Shown here piece by piece: positions 34,592 through 44,709 of a stretch of 64,000 nucleotides of DNA. Every line of letters begins with the position of its first letter. The stretch's first letter is position 1. The position numbers were made by a program, and so were the translations under genes. The notes under the pieces were generated by a model. That model saw only the letters and a list, made by a program, of their open reading frames with translations. It made no database searches and was not told the origin of the DNA. Origin of the DNA: Emticicia sp. C21 (GTDB taxonomy: Bacteria > Bacteroidota > Bacteroidia > Cytophagales > Spirosomataceae); NCBI RefSeq assembly GCF_003418935.1, contig NZ_QVMT01000015.1:59377-123376 (forward strand). Direction: 5' to 3'.

Positions 34592-37042
34592 TTATAATTC
34601 TAACACTATAAACTCAACTCTTCTATTCTTCTGACGATTTTCTTCTGTATCATTTGCTGAAACAGGCTGTTCTTGGCCTTTACCCTTATGTGTTAGGCGA
34701 TTAGGTGCAATTCCCTTATTAAACAAATAGTTGGAAACTGCCTTTGCTCTCAATTCTGAGAGATATAAGTTCATTCTTGGGTCGCCTACATTATCAGTAT
34801 GTCCAACAATTTCTATACTCATTTTAGGATATCTCTTTAGTAAGCTAACCAACCTGTCTAATTCCGGAAAAGATTGCGGTTTGATAACAGGCTGACTTTG
34901 GTCGAAATACACATTTTCTAATTTAACTGGTGTTCCAATAGCAATCCCTTTAAAATAATCATCTGCAATTGATGAAACCACTGGTTTTTCAGGCTCTTTC
35001 TTTTCCGGTTCTTTAGGTGTTGCTATCGGTGGGGCAGGAGTAGGATTTTCTTCCTTCTTCGCTACAGTTTTTTCTTCTACTTTAGGTTTTTCTACAACCG
35101 GAGGAGGGGCCTGTACAGGGTCTGCTTTTTCCATCACAATATCATGCTTATTGGCAGCCACCATGTCCATCAGATCTAGTGTTTCAGAAAAAGCCTTATA
35201 ATTTGCTGCTTGCGCATTTAAAGAGTATTTTTTCTCAAAACTTTTCGGAGAAACACTTTTTGCTTCATTGTTAGTAACTGGTATTGACTGATTGTTTGCA
35301 TCAACCAAGGTTATTTTTACATTTGGAATAGCTGCACCTGTTTTCGAATCGATCGGATTAAAGGTAAAATCATAACCTGTTTTTTTCAATTCAAGCGTAA
35401 TTACATTATTTACCGCTTTTGTTTGGTTAACTGTCTCTTTATAAGCCGGATACCCGTCTGATACTACTTCAATCTCATAACTTTTATCAGGTGATAAAGT
35501 AGCTTTAAATCTTGTTTTTTCCGGGTTCATAGTTCCCTCAACAAGAGTATTACCAGTCTTTAATTTATAATCTGATGGCAGAATATTTTTAGTATAAAAA
35601 TCAGTAACCATGAAATAAACTTCTGCTGTCGGTACTTTTTTTATCTTTAAGTAAACTGTTTTATTAGTTTTAAGAACCGGTGTTCTTAATGCCAGATAAC
35701 CCTGTGTTTTTACTTCGGCAGTATATTGCTCCGCAATTTTTAAATCAGCCAGCCATTCTGATTGTACATTAGTGGTAGAAATAGTTATAGGCTCATTCTT
35801 AGCATTAAATATACGCAGATTTGCTCCTGCAACATTCTTATCATTTTCTTCATCAACTACAATGAGCCGATATTGCTCAGTAGATTTCCTGACTAGCAAT
35901 ATCTCTTGTACAAACTGGTTTTTAGCTATTAATTCTTTCAGATTTATATTCTGATTAGCTTGCTGGTAACCCTCTGATTCAACTTCAATAGAATATTCAG
36001 TGTCAGGCGATAAGTTGGCAGAAAATCCCTCTTTTTCAATCTTTCCTGCAATAGATTGCTTGGTACTTAAATTGATAATTCGCATTCTGGTACTGATGAT
36101 ATTGGCTTTAGTTTGCGAATCAATGATTTTGAATAAGAAACTATAGGTATCTTTTTGAAGTTCAAATTTTTTCAATAAAGCACTGGGAATTCCTCTGTCA
36201 ATCATAGTTTGATCAAAACTAATAGCTTCAGTTATTGTTTTATAGCCGTCTGCGCTAACCTCAACCGTAAATTTTTTCTTGGGATTAAATTCAATTTTAT
36301 AAGGCTCATTCTTGTTCGATTGTCCTGTCAGGGTAGTTTCTTCTGGACGAAGTACTTTATAGTTGGCTATAAGGGGTTCATGAGTTATAGCATCTGTTGC
36401 GATAAATGAGGCCACCTGTGAAGCATTTTTCTGCAAACTGACGCTGATAAATTTACTTGGTGTTTTAGCAACCTTTGTCACATCAACTCCTTGTATCTCC
36501 ATACTCGTGCCCTGATACCCTGGCGCTTCAATGTCAATTCGGTAGTTTTTGCTTACATCAAGCATTGTTTTCCATTCACCAGTTTTCGGGTTTACTTTTG
36601 CCTCTACCTCCTTATTAGCGTCATCATATACTTTTACTATGGCAGATGTAATTATCTGCTTGTCTTTCGCATCGGTAATTAAAATAATATATTCGTCTAC
36701 AGCTACTTCCAGTACTTCCTTGAAATTGGTTTTACCTGCACCCAGATTTTCAAGATTCAACGGTATTCGCTTGGATACATAATTGGGCATGCTAATTTCC
36801 ACTTCATATTGGCCTTTGGTAGCAGGTTTAAACTGTACATCACTTTGAAGCGTGCCTTGAATTATCAATGGATCTGTAGTTTTAAAGTAGATTTTAAAAG
36901 TAGCTGCCAGCCTCTTTCCTGTGGCTTTGTCGAAAGCTCCGAAAGTATAGGTAGAGTCAAGTTTTTTAGCCGAAGTATGGGTAGCAAAAGCTGAACAGAT
37001 ATTGAAGATTGAAAAAGCAATCAGTATTACTAAACTTCTCAT
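34592..37042 (-). CDS. OmpA-family protein with about seven PEGA-like repeats
   Basis: 816 residues from the ATG at 37042, which starts the signal peptide; a longer start adds a non-signal extension. Seven related beta-rich repeats of about 80-95 residues follow, each ending in a block like Y-x-I-E-V-x-x-x-G-Y (for example Y-S-I-E-V-E-S-E-G-Y and Y-E-I-E-V-V-S-D-G-Y). A Pro/Glu/Lys-rich linker precedes the OmpA domain, with I-V-G-H-T-D-N-V-G-D, L-S-E-L-R-A and N-R-R-V-E-F. The repeats resemble PEGA or carboxypeptidase-regulatory domains. It is probably a cell-envelope protein that holds peptidoglycan and extends a rod-like array. Confidence 0.85.
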   Translation of the reverse strand: MRSLVILIAFSIFNICSAFATHTSAKKLDSTYTFGAFDKATGKRLAATFKIYFKTTDPLIIQGTLQSDVQFKPATKGQYEVEISMPNYVSKRIPLNLENLGAGKTNFKEVLEVAVDEYIILITDAKDKQIITSAIVKVYDDANKEVEAKVNPKTGEWKTMLDVSKNYRIDIEAPGYQGTSMEIQGVDVTKVAKTPSKFISVSLQKNASQVASFIATDAITHEPLIANYKVLRPEETTLTGQSNKNEPYKIEFNPKKKFTVEVSADGYKTITEAISFDQTMIDRGIPSALLKKFELQKDTYSFLFKIIDSQTKANIISTRMRIINLSTKQSIAGKIEKEGFSANLSPDTEYSIEVESEGYQQANQNINLKELIAKNQFVQEILLVRKSTEQYRLIVVDEENDKNVAGANLRIFNAKNEPITISTTNVQSEWLADLKIAEQYTAEVKTQGYLALRTPVLKTNKTVYLKIKKVPTAEVYFMVTDFYTKNILPSDYKLKTGNTLVEGTMNPEKTRFKATLSPDKSYEIEVVSDGYPAYKETVNQTKAVNNVITLELKKTGYDFTFNPIDSKTGAAIPNVKITLVDANNQSIPVTNNEAKSVSPKSFEKKYSLNAQAANYKAFSETLDLMDMVAANKHDIVMEKADPVQAPPPVVEKPKVEEKTVAKKEENPTPAPPIATPKEPEKKEPEKPVVSSIADDYFKGIAIGTPVKLENVYFDQSQPVIKPQSFPELDRLVSLLKRYPKMSIEIVGHTDNVGDPRMNLYLSELRAKAVSNYLFNKGIAPNRLTHKGKGQEQPVSANDTEENRQKNRRVEFIVLEL

Positions 37043-37881
37043 AGAATATTGAAAAAGAGATATACTCTGCAAATTTCTTATTTTTTAAAATAATACAACG
37101 AAGAATCTCAAATGAATTGTAAGTTTTTATGAAATTATGTTGTTTTGCGACAATTACTAGCGTAAATGTTTTATGAATTCTTTGCTTTAATAATTAATGA
37201 ACGCATAAAAATTGTTTTTAATTTTAGTATGCTAAACCTTAATCAGTATAAGACAATATAAATATTATATAAGCTCCTATCCATAGTCTGATTTTACCAA
37301 AAAAACTGCTCCAAACCTTTGTAAAGTATAGGCATAAGTCGGAAATTTAATGGATAACAATTCATATTGCAACTATTGCCAGTGAGAAGCAGAAAATAAA
37401 GGTTAGAACAGGTTTTAAAGAAATAAATAAACGTGACGAGCGAGTCTGTAATTGCTACTTACTGGGTACAACCAATGAGACCTTTATTCGGTTTTATAGG
37501 AATTTGTCAGAATCGAACAAAGGTTACCAATATGGGGGGAACCTTTTTGAGCAAAGATGGTAATTGTTTCCAAATACTAACCACTAAAACAGCATCAGAA
37601 ATGGTTACTGATATGGTGGGAACCTTTTTAATTAAGGAAGCGAATAGTTTTCGGGCACAAACCACTAAAATGGAACTAAAAAAGGTTACTAATACGGTAG
37701 GAACCTTTTGGCAAGAATGATAATCGTTTTTAAGTAGGAACCACTAGAATGGAATCGAAAAAGGTTACCTACATAGTGGGAACCTTTTTGAAAGAGGGTA
37801 CTACAACAATTGAAATTTTGAGAGTGTTGATATAATTTTATAGTAGTTCAATCGAAAAAGTTAAAGAAGTTCTTAATAATA
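37043..37881. other. Long non-coding gap with a tandem repeat array
   Basis: About 840 bp with no supportable gene. 37043-37500 is A+T-rich and featureless apart from presumed promoters. 37522-37800 holds the 81-bp tandem array listed separately. An ORF at 37433-37720 spans part of the array but looks like chance. Confidence 0.7.
37522..37800. repeat. Four-copy 81-bp tandem repeat with internal hairpin
   Basis: Unit starts are at 37522, 37603, 37684 and 37763 (periods 81, 81 and 79). Each begins with a block GGTTAC-N-N-ATA-GGTGGGAACCTTTTT, in which AAGGTT and AACCTT form an inverted repeat. The rest of each unit is less alike (ACCACTAAAATGG is another shared block). The last copy is partial. 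The array lies ahead of the WbqC gene. Confidence 0.85.
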
Positions 37882-38523
37882 ATGGAGGAACAAGCAAAAA
37901 GTACCCTTTTAATAGATTTACAGTATTTACCTTGCACAAAATTTTTCTCAACATTGCTTCAATTTGACGAGATTATACTGGAAAGCCATGAGCATTATGT
38001 CAAACAAAGCTATCGGAACCGATGTTATATTCTGGGCGCAAATAAAGTAGAAATGCTGATTGTGCCTGTTTTGGATGGCAATAAAAAGATTCTGGTGAAG
38101 GATATTCAGATAGATTATCAACAAAAATGGTATGAAATTCATTGGCGGACTATTAAAGCGGCCTATGGAAAATCGCCATTTTTTGAATTTTTTGGAGATT
38201 ATTTTCAAAAGACATTGCAAAAGAAACCACATTTTCTATGGGACTTGAATTATGAATTACTGACAATTTGTCTGAAATTATTGCAGATAAACAAGACAAT
38301 TCGTCTGACAGAGAATTATAATAAAGAGCTAAAAAGTGGCGTTTTTGATGCCAGAGGGCTCATAAATCCCAAAAAAGACTCAGAAACAGGTATATACTAT
38401 CAGTCAATAGCCTATCAACAAAACTTTGGCAGCGAATTTGTACCTAACCTTAGCATGATAGACTTGCTTTTTTGTAGGGGAAATCAATCTTTAGGAATTC
38501 TAAAGAAATCTTTTATAAAATGA
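37882..38523 (+). CDS. WbqC-like family protein
   Basis: 213 residues. The family signs are Y-L-P-C near the start, Y-V-K-Q-S-Y-R-N-R-C-Y-I, then V-P-V-L near 63-66 and a H-W-R-T-I-K-A-A-Y-G-K-S-P-F-F-E-F segment near 91-107. WbqC-like proteins occur near O-antigen or surface polysaccharide genes in some species, but their enzyme role is not settled. No catalytic residue is plain. It is isolated, following the tandem array and preceding clpC. Confidence 0.8.
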   Translation: MEEQAKSTLLIDLQYLPCTKFFSTLLQFDEIILESHEHYVKQSYRNRCYILGANKVEMLIVPVLDGNKKILVKDIQIDYQQKWYEIHWRTIKAAYGKSPFFEFFGDYFQKTLQKKPHFLWDLNYELLTICLKLLQINKTIRLTENYNKELKSGVFDARGLINPKKDSETGIYYQSIAYQQNFGSEFVPNLSMIDLLFCRGNQSLGILKKSFIK

Positions 38524-38688
38524 ACAGAGTTTGTTAATAAATCGTTATATTGCAAATGCAAGTGTTTTGCTTAAACTAATCATTGAAGCAACCAAAGCAA
38601 TAGAACCATTGTAAAATTATTGAAATAATGGGAAATTGGATAAGCGAAATGATTAATCATTTTTCCCCTTACAATCTACTTAAATTAA

Positions 38689-41223
38689 ATGGAGCCTAAA
38701 TTTTCACAAAAAGTTAAAGACATCATCACCCTTGCCCGTGAAGAAGCACTTAGGCTTGGTCATGATTACATCGGAACCGAACACTTGATTCTGGGGATGA
38801 TTCGCGACGGAGAAGGTATTGCTTTAAATCTTTTGAAAGGGGCTGGTGTATCGCTTGAGGAGTTGAGAATTACAATTGAACAAGCCACCAAAGGAACTGC
38901 TACCAATAATATAAAAAATTTGGCAAACATTCCGTTGACACGCCAATCTGAAAAAGTTTTAAAGATTACGCATTTGGAGGCCAAAATCTTCAAATCACAA
39001 TTAATAGGCACCGAGCATTTACTGTTAGCTATTTTGCGCGACGCAGATAACCTTGGTGGCCAGATTTTACAAAAATTCCATTTGAATTACGAACAAACGA
39101 AAGAGATGCTTGATTATCAATTGACCGGTCAGAAACCGGTGATGGAGCGTCCTGAAACTGATGATGATGACGAAAGAATTTTCGGCAGTGGTTCGGGTGG
39201 ATATCAACAAAGAAATGACCCGAAAAACCCTGAAAAATCTAAAACACCAGTATTAGATAATTTTGGACGTGACTTGACGAAACTAGCCGAAGTAGGCAAA
39301 TTAGACCCGATTGTTGGACGTGAGAAAGAAATTGAGCGTGTTGCCCAGATTCTGTCAAGACGTAAGAAAAATAACCCGATATTGATTGGTGAACCCGGTG
39401 TAGGTAAAACTGCTATTGCAGAAGGCTTAGCCTTACGTATCGTTCAGAAAAAAGTGTCTCGTATATTATTTGGTAAAAGAGTTGTTACCCTCGATTTAGC
39501 ATCTTTGGTAGCAGGTACTAAATATCGCGGACAGTTTGAAGAGCGTATGAAGGCTGTGATGAATGAGTTAGAAAAATCACCCGATGTAATTTTGTTCATC
39601 GATGAAATTCATACCATTGTAGGGGCAGGCGGCGCAAGTGGCTCTTTAGACGCTTCTAATATGTTCAAACCTGCATTAGCCCGGGGTGACATCCAATGTA
39701 TTGGTGCTACAACGCTGGATGAGTATCGTCAGTATATAGAAAAAGATGGAGCTTTGGCTCGTCGTTTCCAAATGGTAATGGTTGAGGCCACTTCTATTGA
39801 AGAAACCATCGAAATTCTTAATAATATTAAAGATAAATACGAGGATCATCACCACGTTAATTATACACCTGAGGCGATGGAAGCTGCAGTAAAATTATCA
39901 GAAAGATATATTACTGACCGATATTTACCAGATAAAGCTATCGACGTGTTAGACGAAGTGGGTGCTCGTGTACATATTAATAATATTTCAGTACCACAGG
40001 ATATTCTATTCCTGGAAGAACAGGTTGAGTTGATTAAGAAAGAGAAAAATCAGGTGGTAAAGAGCCAACGCTATGAAGAAGCAGCTCAACTACGCGACCG
40101 TGAGAAAAAACTTTTAGAGCAATTAGACCGTGCAAAAGCAGCCTGGGAAGAAGAAGCTAAAACTAAACGCTATAATGTAACAGAAGACAATGTAGCGGAC
40201 GTGGTGGCAATGATGACCGGAATTCCTGTGAAGCGAGTGAATATGAATGAGGGTGAGAAAATCCTAAAAATGGGGGACGCTTTACGTGGAAGAATTATTG
40301 GTCAGGACCCGGCCGTTGAAAAATTGGTAAAATCGATTCAACGTACGCGTGTAGGATTGAAAGATCCTAAAAAACCAATAGGTTCGTTTATTTTCTTAGG
40401 CCCTACAGGTGTTGGTAAAACCGAGCTTGCTAAAACATTGGCAGAATACCTCTTCGATAAGGAAGATGCACTGGTAAGAATTGACATGAGTGAGTATATG
40501 GAGAAATTCAGTATTTCCCGCCTAGTCGGAGCGCCTCCAGGATATGTCGGTTATGAAGAAGGCGGTCAGTTGACCGAGAAAATCCGGAGAAAACCATACT
40601 CAGTGGTATTGCTTGACGAGATTGAAAAGGCTCACCCTGATGTATACAATATCTTGTTACAAGTATTGGATGATGGTGTCTTGACTGATAGCTTAGGACG
40701 TAAGGTTGACTTCCGTAATACTATTATCATCATGACTTCAAACATTGGGGTACGTGACCTGAAAGATTTTGGTACAGGTATCGGTTTTGCTACAAAGGCT
40801 CGTACAGAGAATCAGGATGAAATGGTGAAGAGTACCATTCAGAATGCTTTGAGAAAAACATTCTCTCCAGAGTTCCTGAACCGTCTGGACGATGTAATTG
40901 TCTTTAATTCATTAAGTCGTGAAGACATTCATAAGATTATTGACATCGCCTTGAAGCGCTTAACTTCTCGTATTGCCAATATTGGTTATCAGATTGAATT
41001 AACAGATAAGGCAAAAGATTTCTTGTCTGATAAAGGATATGACCAACAATATGGTGCTAGACCTTTGAATCGTGCCATTCAGAAATATGTGGAAGACCCA
41101 TTAGCAGAGGAAATTCTGAAAGGTGAAATGAAAGAAGGGGATACCATTCAGGTTGATTATAGCGGAGAGGGCGAATCGCTTAGTTTTGCAAATGTTAAGA
41201 AACAAGCAGAAATCGAAGAATAA
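38689..41223 (+). CDS. clpC: ATP-dependent Clp protease ATP-binding subunit ClpC
   Basis: 844 residues, typical of ClpC. The N-terminal Clp-N double repeat (about 1-145) is followed by AAA domain 1 with Walker [10 protein letters not shown], the UVR motif near 455-485 ([10 protein letters not shown]), and AAA domain 2 with Walker [10 protein letters not shown]. The C-terminal ClpB D2-small domain is present. The unfoldase feeds substrates to ClpP, which is not in this window. It has its own terminator after the stop. Confidence 0.96.
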   Translation: MEPKFSQKVKDIITLAREEALRLGHDYIGTEHLILGMIRDGEGIALNLLKGAGVSLEELRITIEQATKGTATNNIKNLANIPLTRQSEKVLKITHLEAKIFKSQLIGTEHLLLAILRDADNLGGQILQKFHLNYEQTKEMLDYQLTGQKPVMERPETDDDDERIFGSGSGGYQQRNDPKNPEKSKTPVLDNFGRDLTKLAEVGKLDPIVGREKEIERVAQILSRRKKNNPILIGEPGVGKTAIAEGLALRIVQKKVSRILFGKRVVTLDLASLVAGTKYRGQFEERMKAVMNELEKSPDVILFIDEIHTIVGAGGASGSLDASNMFKPALARGDIQCIGATTLDEYRQYIEKDGALARRFQMVMVEATSIEETIEILNNIKDKYEDHHHVNYTPEAMEAAVKLSERYITDRYLPDKAIDVLDEVGARVHINNISVPQDILFLEEQVELIKKEKNQVVKSQRYEEAAQLRDREKKLLEQLDRAKAAWEEEAKTKRYNVTEDNVADVVAMMTGIPVKRVNMNEGEKILKMGDALRGRIIGQDPAVEKLVKSIQRTRVGLKDPKKPIGSFIFLGPTGVGKTELAKTLAEYLFDKEDALVRIDMSEYMEKFSISRLVGAPPGYVGYEEGGQLTEKIRRKPYSVVLLDEIEKAHPDVYNILLQVLDDGVLTDSLGRKVDFRNTIIIMTSNIGVRDLKDFGTGIGFATKARTENQDEMVKSTIQNALRKTFSPEFLNRLDDVIVFNSLSREDIHKIIDIALKRLTSRIANIGYQIELTDKAKDFLSDKGYDQQYGARPLNRAIQKYVEDPLAEEILKGEMKEGDTIQVDYSGEGESLSFANVKKQAEIEE

Positions 41224-41254
41224 GAAAATCTTAGTTTCCTGGTAAATAAACAAC

Positions 41255-41281
41255 AAAGGCACGGCTTTTAGCTGTGCTTTT
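41255..41281 (+). terminator. Intrinsic terminator of clpC
   Basis: AAAGGCACGGC / GCTGTGCTTTT, 11 pairs including two G-U, with loop TTTTA, about 30 bp after the clpC stop. Confidence 0.8.
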
Positions 41282-41283
41282 GT

Positions 41284-41291
41284 TATTTTTG
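41284..41291 (+). promoter_or_regulatory. Likely -7 box of the methyltransferase gene
   Basis: TATTTTTG, fitting TAnnTTTG, ends only 5 bases before the ATG at 41297. The expected transcription start coincides with the ATG. No clear -33 box is seen because the clpC terminator occupies that place. Confidence 0.5.
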
Positions 41292-41296
41292 CATTT

Positions 41297-42067
41297 ATGA
41301 TTCTTGACTATATCAAATACCTTTTTCTCGCTAAAAACGAGCATAGTTTACACTCGCCTTTTTTGTTTGAATTTTATCTCAAAGTTCTGAAAAACTCAAC
41401 GTTAGAAAATGATTGTTTAGCGATTGAAGAGTTAAGAAAGAAGCTATTATCTGATGAACGTGAGATTGAAATTACAGATTTGGGTGCAGGTTCGAAACTT
41501 AATCAGTCGAATAATAGAAAGATAAAAGAGATTGCTAAAAATTCTCAGAAACCTGCCAAACTAGCTCAATTATTTTATCGGATTATTAAGTTTTACAACT
41601 ATCACACTATTCTTGATTTAGGTACTTCACTAGGTGTCACAACGGCTTATCTGGCAAAAGCAAATAAAGAGGGCAAAGTTTTTACCTTTGAAGGTTGCCC
41701 AAATACGGCTCAAGTAGCAGAGGAGAATTTTACTGAATTAGGTATTCACAATGTAGAAGTTATTGTAGGTGATTTGAATGACACTTTACAAGAGAGGCTG
41801 AAAATGACTGACAAAATTGACTTTGCTTTCTTTGATGCCAATCATCGCTATCAGCCAACGGTTGATTATTTTGAAAAATGTCTGAGTAAAATACACGAAG
41901 ATGGCTGCTTTATTTTTGATGATATATATTGGTCTGAGGGTATGAAAAAGGCTTGGGATCATATTAAAAGTCATCCTCAAGTGACTATTTCTATTGATAT
42001 TTTCTGGGTGGGTATTATATTTTTCAGAAAAAAACAACCGAAGCAGCATTTCATTTTGAGATTCTAA
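41297..42067 (+). CDS. Class I SAM-dependent methyltransferase
   Basis: 256 residues. The SAM-binding glycine motif is I-L-D-L-G-T-S-L-G-V-T-T near 100-112, then F-T-F-E-G near 127-131 and the acidic motif I-D-F-A-F-F-D-A-N-H near 174-183. The fold is like O-methyltransferases. A F-D-D segment near 204-206 could bind metal. The target is unknown. It lies 20 bp ahead of the SufS ORF, in the same direction. Its promoter suggests a leaderless mRNA. Confidence 0.85.
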   Translation: MILDYIKYLFLAKNEHSLHSPFLFEFYLKVLKNSTLENDCLAIEELRKKLLSDEREIEITDLGAGSKLNQSNNRKIKEIAKNSQKPAKLAQLFYRIIKFYNYHTILDLGTSLGVTTAYLAKANKEGKVFTFEGCPNTAQVAEENFTELGIHNVEVIVGDLNDTLQERLKMTDKIDFAFFDANHRYQPTVDYFEKCLSKIHEDGCFIFDDIYWSEGMKKAWDHIKSHPQVTISIDIFWVGIIFFRKKQPKQHFILRF

Positions 42068-42147
42068 ATAGTGTATGGATTTGGTAGATGAAGCAAACTA
42101 AAACGTTTTTTTCGATGTTAGTTGAAAATAGAACAGATAAAGTCACA

Positions 42148-43365
42148 ATGTTAGATATTCAAAAAATAAGAGCAGATTTCCCGATTCTTGAAGAAAAGAT
42201 AAACGGCAAAGACCTGGTGTATTTTGATAATGCCGCTACTACACAAAAGCCATTGCCGGTGCTGAATGCTTTGTCAAATTATTACGGTAAATATAACGCC
42301 AATATACATCGGGGAATACACCATTTAGCCGAAAAAGCTACTTCTGCTTTTGAAGCCACGCGCCGGACGATTCAGAGATTTCTGAATGCCAGATATGCTG
42401 AAGAGATTATTTTTACTTATGGTACAACTGATGGTATTAATCTGGTTGCCCAGACTTATGGACGCAAATTTTTAAAAGAGGGGGATGAAATCATCATCAG
42501 CACATTGGAACACCATTCTAATATTGTGCCCTGGCAAATGCTATGCGAGCAAAACGGCTGTATATTGAAAGTGATTCCGATTAATGACAATGGTGAATTG
42601 ATTTTGGAGGAGTATGAAAAATTGTTGTCGGAAAAGACTAAATTTGTATCAGTTGTTCATGTATCTAATGCCTTAGGTACAATCAATCCGGTAAAGTATA
42701 TTATCGAAAAAGCGCATGAAGTAGGAGCAAAGGTATTGATTGATGGTGCACAAGCTACTTCACATTTGAATATTGATGTGCAGGATTTAGATACTGATTT
42801 CTATGTGTTTTCGGCACATAAGCTATATGGGCCAACCGGAATGGGAGCTTTATACGGTAAAAAAGAGGTACTGGAAGCCATGCCGCCATATCGTGGTGGA
42901 GGAGAAATGATTAAAGAAGTGACGTTTGAGAAAACTACTTATAACGAACTTCCTTATAAATTTGAAGCTGGTACACCCAATATCGCCGATGTGATAGCTG
43001 TTAAAACAGCTATTGAATACATTGAGGAATTAGGCAAAGAAAACGTAGCAGCGTATGAAAACGAATTGTTGGCCTATGCTACCGAACAATTATCGAAGAT
43101 TGAGGGTTTAAAAATTATTGGCCAGGCAAGAGAGAAAGTTTCAGTAATTTCGTTTGTGATAGAGGGTATTCACCCACAAGATATAGGCGTGATACTTGAC
43201 CAACAGGGGATAGCTATTCGCACAGGTCACCATTGTACCCAGCCATTAATGAAACGATTCGGGATTCCCGGAACTTCAAGAGCCTCATTTGCTGTTTATA
43301 ATACCAAAGAAGAGATAGATAAGCTCGTACTCGGTATTGAGAAAGTAAAAAAAATGGTACTTTAA
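42148..43365 (+). CDS. sufS: Cysteine desulfurase SufS
   Basis: 405 residues from the ATG at 42148, the usual SufS start M-L-D-I-Q-K-I-R-A-D-F-P-I-L; an in-frame ATG at 42088 adds 20 atypical residues. PLP-binding S-A-H-K-L-Y-G-P carries the lysine near 225. The active-site Cys is in T-G-H-H-C-T-Q-P near 362. E-H-H-S-N-I-V-P-W is at 121-129. It takes sulfur from cysteine for Fe-S clusters. sufE follows 15 bp later. sufB, sufC and sufD are not in this window. Confidence 0.95.
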   Translation: MLDIQKIRADFPILEEKINGKDLVYFDNAATTQKPLPVLNALSNYYGKYNANIHRGIHHLAEKATSAFEATRRTIQRFLNARYAEEIIFTYGTTDGINLVAQTYGRKFLKEGDEIIISTLEHHSNIVPWQMLCEQNGCILKVIPINDNGELILEEYEKLLSEKTKFVSVVHVSNALGTINPVKYIIEKAHEVGAKVLIDGAQATSHLNIDVQDLDTDFYVFSAHKLYGPTGMGALYGKKEVLEAMPPYRGGGEMIKEVTFEKTTYNELPYKFEAGTPNIADVIAVKTAIEYIEELGKENVAAYENELLAYATEQLSKIEGLKIIGQAREKVSVISFVIEGIHPQDIGVILDQQGIAIRTGHHCTQPLMKRFGIPGTSRASFAVYNTKEEIDKLVLGIEKVKKMVL

Positions 43366-43380
43366 TTCATTCAAGAAAGC

Positions 43381-43809
43381 ATGACAATAAACGAAATACA
43401 GGATGAACTCATAGAGGAGTTTGAACTTTTTGATGATTGGGAAGAGAAATACGAGTACATCATTGATTTAGGAAAGAAACTACCAAAACTGGCTGACGAA
43501 TATAAAACTGAAGAAAATATTATAAAAGGGTGTCAATCAATCGTGTGGCTAAATGCTTATATGAAAGATGATAAGCTGATTTTTGAGGCAGATAGTGAAG
43601 CGATTATTGTAAAAGGTCTGGTAAGTATGTTATTGAGAGTTCTTTCCGGGCATACACCTGAAGAAGTACTCAATGCAGATTTGTATTTCATTAATAGAGT
43701 AGGGCTAAGCAGTCACCTGGCTCAAACCCGCTCAAATGGATTGGCATCAATGGTAAAACAAATGAAAGCCTATGCGTTGGCTTTTCAGGTATTAGAAGAA
43801 AATAAATAG
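43381..43809 (+). CDS. sufE: SufE sulfur-transfer protein
   Basis: 142 residues, standard for SufE. The active-site Cys51 is in K-G-C-Q-S-I-V-W. Y-I-I-D-L-G-K-K-L-P is near 26-35, and the C-terminal S-S-H-L-A-Q-T-R-S-N-G-L segment is typical. SufE accepts persulfide from SufS and passes it to the cluster scaffold. Spacing of 15 bp to sufS and 9 bp to the DUF59 gene supports a single operon. Confidence 0.96.
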   Translation: MTINEIQDELIEEFELFDDWEEKYEYIIDLGKKLPKLADEYKTEENIIKGCQSIVWLNAYMKDDKLIFEADSEAIIVKGLVSMLLRVLSGHTPEEVLNADLYFINRVGLSSHLAQTRSNGLASMVKQMKAYALAFQVLEENK

Positions 43810-43818
43810 TTTTTTGAA

Positions 43819-44130
43819 ATGAACGAACAAGAACTAAAAGATAAAGTAATAGAAGCGCTTAAAACCGTATATGACCCAGAGATTCCGGTTGATGTATATG
43901 AGTTGGGTCTGATATACGATATTAAGATTTTTCCGGTAAACAATGTTTACTTATTAATGACACTTACCTCACCTTCATGTCCATCAGCTGAATCTATCCC
44001 GGTTGAAATCGAGCAGAAAGTAAAAGAAATTGAAGGAGTAAGTGATGTAAGTGTTGAGCTGACTTTTGACCCACCATATTCAACCGAAATGATGTCAGAA
44101 GTAGCCAAATTAGAATTGGGTTTTATGTAA
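43819..44130 (+). CDS. DUF59/MIP18 Fe-S assembly protein, SufT-like
   Basis: 103 residues, one MIP18/DUF59 domain. It has V-Y-D-P-E-I-P-V-D-V-Y-E-L-G-L-I near 18-33, then T-S-P-S-C-P-S-A near 51-58 with a conserved Cys and the closing F-D-P-P-Y-S. These proteins help mature Fe-S proteins, as SufT does in other bacteria. It is third in the suf group. I leave the symbol blank, since the assignment is by domain only. Confidence 0.9.
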   Translation: MNEQELKDKVIEALKTVYDPEIPVDVYELGLIYDIKIFPVNNVYLLMTLTSPSCPSAESIPVEIEQKVKEIEGVSDVSVELTFDPPYSTEMMSEVAKLELGFM

Positions 44131-44216
44131 CAAATTATATATCCAAGCTAAACGAGCATCTAACGAACATCAGTTAGCTTGACTTTTTCAAGTATTTTTT
44201 AACAAAAAATAATATT

Positions 44217-44639
44217 ATGTATCCTCCTCATTTAGTAGCACCTATGAAAGCCGAATTAGTAAATGTTGGCTTTCAAGAATTACTGACTCCGTCGGATGTC
44301 GATAATTTCATCGAAAATCAAAAAGGTACTGCATTAGTAGTAATCAATTCAGTATGTGGTTGTGCCGCAGGTACTTGTCGCCCTGGTGTAAGATTAGCTT
44401 TACAACGTTCTGAGGCAAAGCCTGAACATCTGGTAACAGTTTTTGCAGGTGTTGATACCGAAGCAACGCAACAATTACGCTCTTATATTCCATTTCCTCC
44501 ATCATCGCCGGCTATTGCTATTTTTAAAGATGGAGAGATAGCACATTTCATCGAGAGGCACCATATTGAAGGTCGTTCGGCAGAAATGATTGCTACACAC
44601 TTAGTAGCAGCATTTGACGAGATCTGTGCAGAAGCGTAA
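44217..44639 (+). CDS. BrxA/BrxB-type bacilliredoxin
   Basis: 140 residues, YphP/YqiW family. The active-site C-G-C motif is in [12 protein letters not shown] near 43-54. The [11 protein letters not shown] and final H-L-V-A-A-F-D segments match the family. In Bacillota these reduce mixed disulfides of bacillithiol; bacillithiol use also occurs in some Bacteroidota. It follows the suf group by 86 bp and might protect Fe-S or thiol proteins. Confidence 0.9.
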   Translation: MYPPHLVAPMKAELVNVGFQELLTPSDVDNFIENQKGTALVVINSVCGCAAGTCRPGVRLALQRSEAKPEHLVTVFAGVDTEATQQLRSYIPFPPSSPAIAIFKDGEIAHFIERHHIEGRSAEMIATHLVAAFDEICAEA

Positions 44640-44656
44640 GAAAAGATAATAAAATG

Positions 44657-44687
44657 AAAGTCTCCCTTGGTAACAATGGGAGACTTT
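44657..44687. terminator. Bidirectional terminator between bacilliredoxin and LOG genes
   Basis: AAAGTCTCCC / GGGAGACTTT, a perfect 10-bp stem with an 11-base loop, with a T run on the plus side. Confidence 0.88.
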
Positions 44688-44709
44688 TGTGTTTCTGAAA
44701 GCAGAACTA

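Noticed and set aside
37433..37720. ORF of 95 residues across the 81-bp repeats
   Set aside because: It starts at a GTG without good context, its residues simply follow the repeat unit, and the third and fourth copies leave the frame.
37522..37800. CRISPR array
   Set aside because: The 81-bp units are too long, the spacing parts are also alike, and no cas gene is present.
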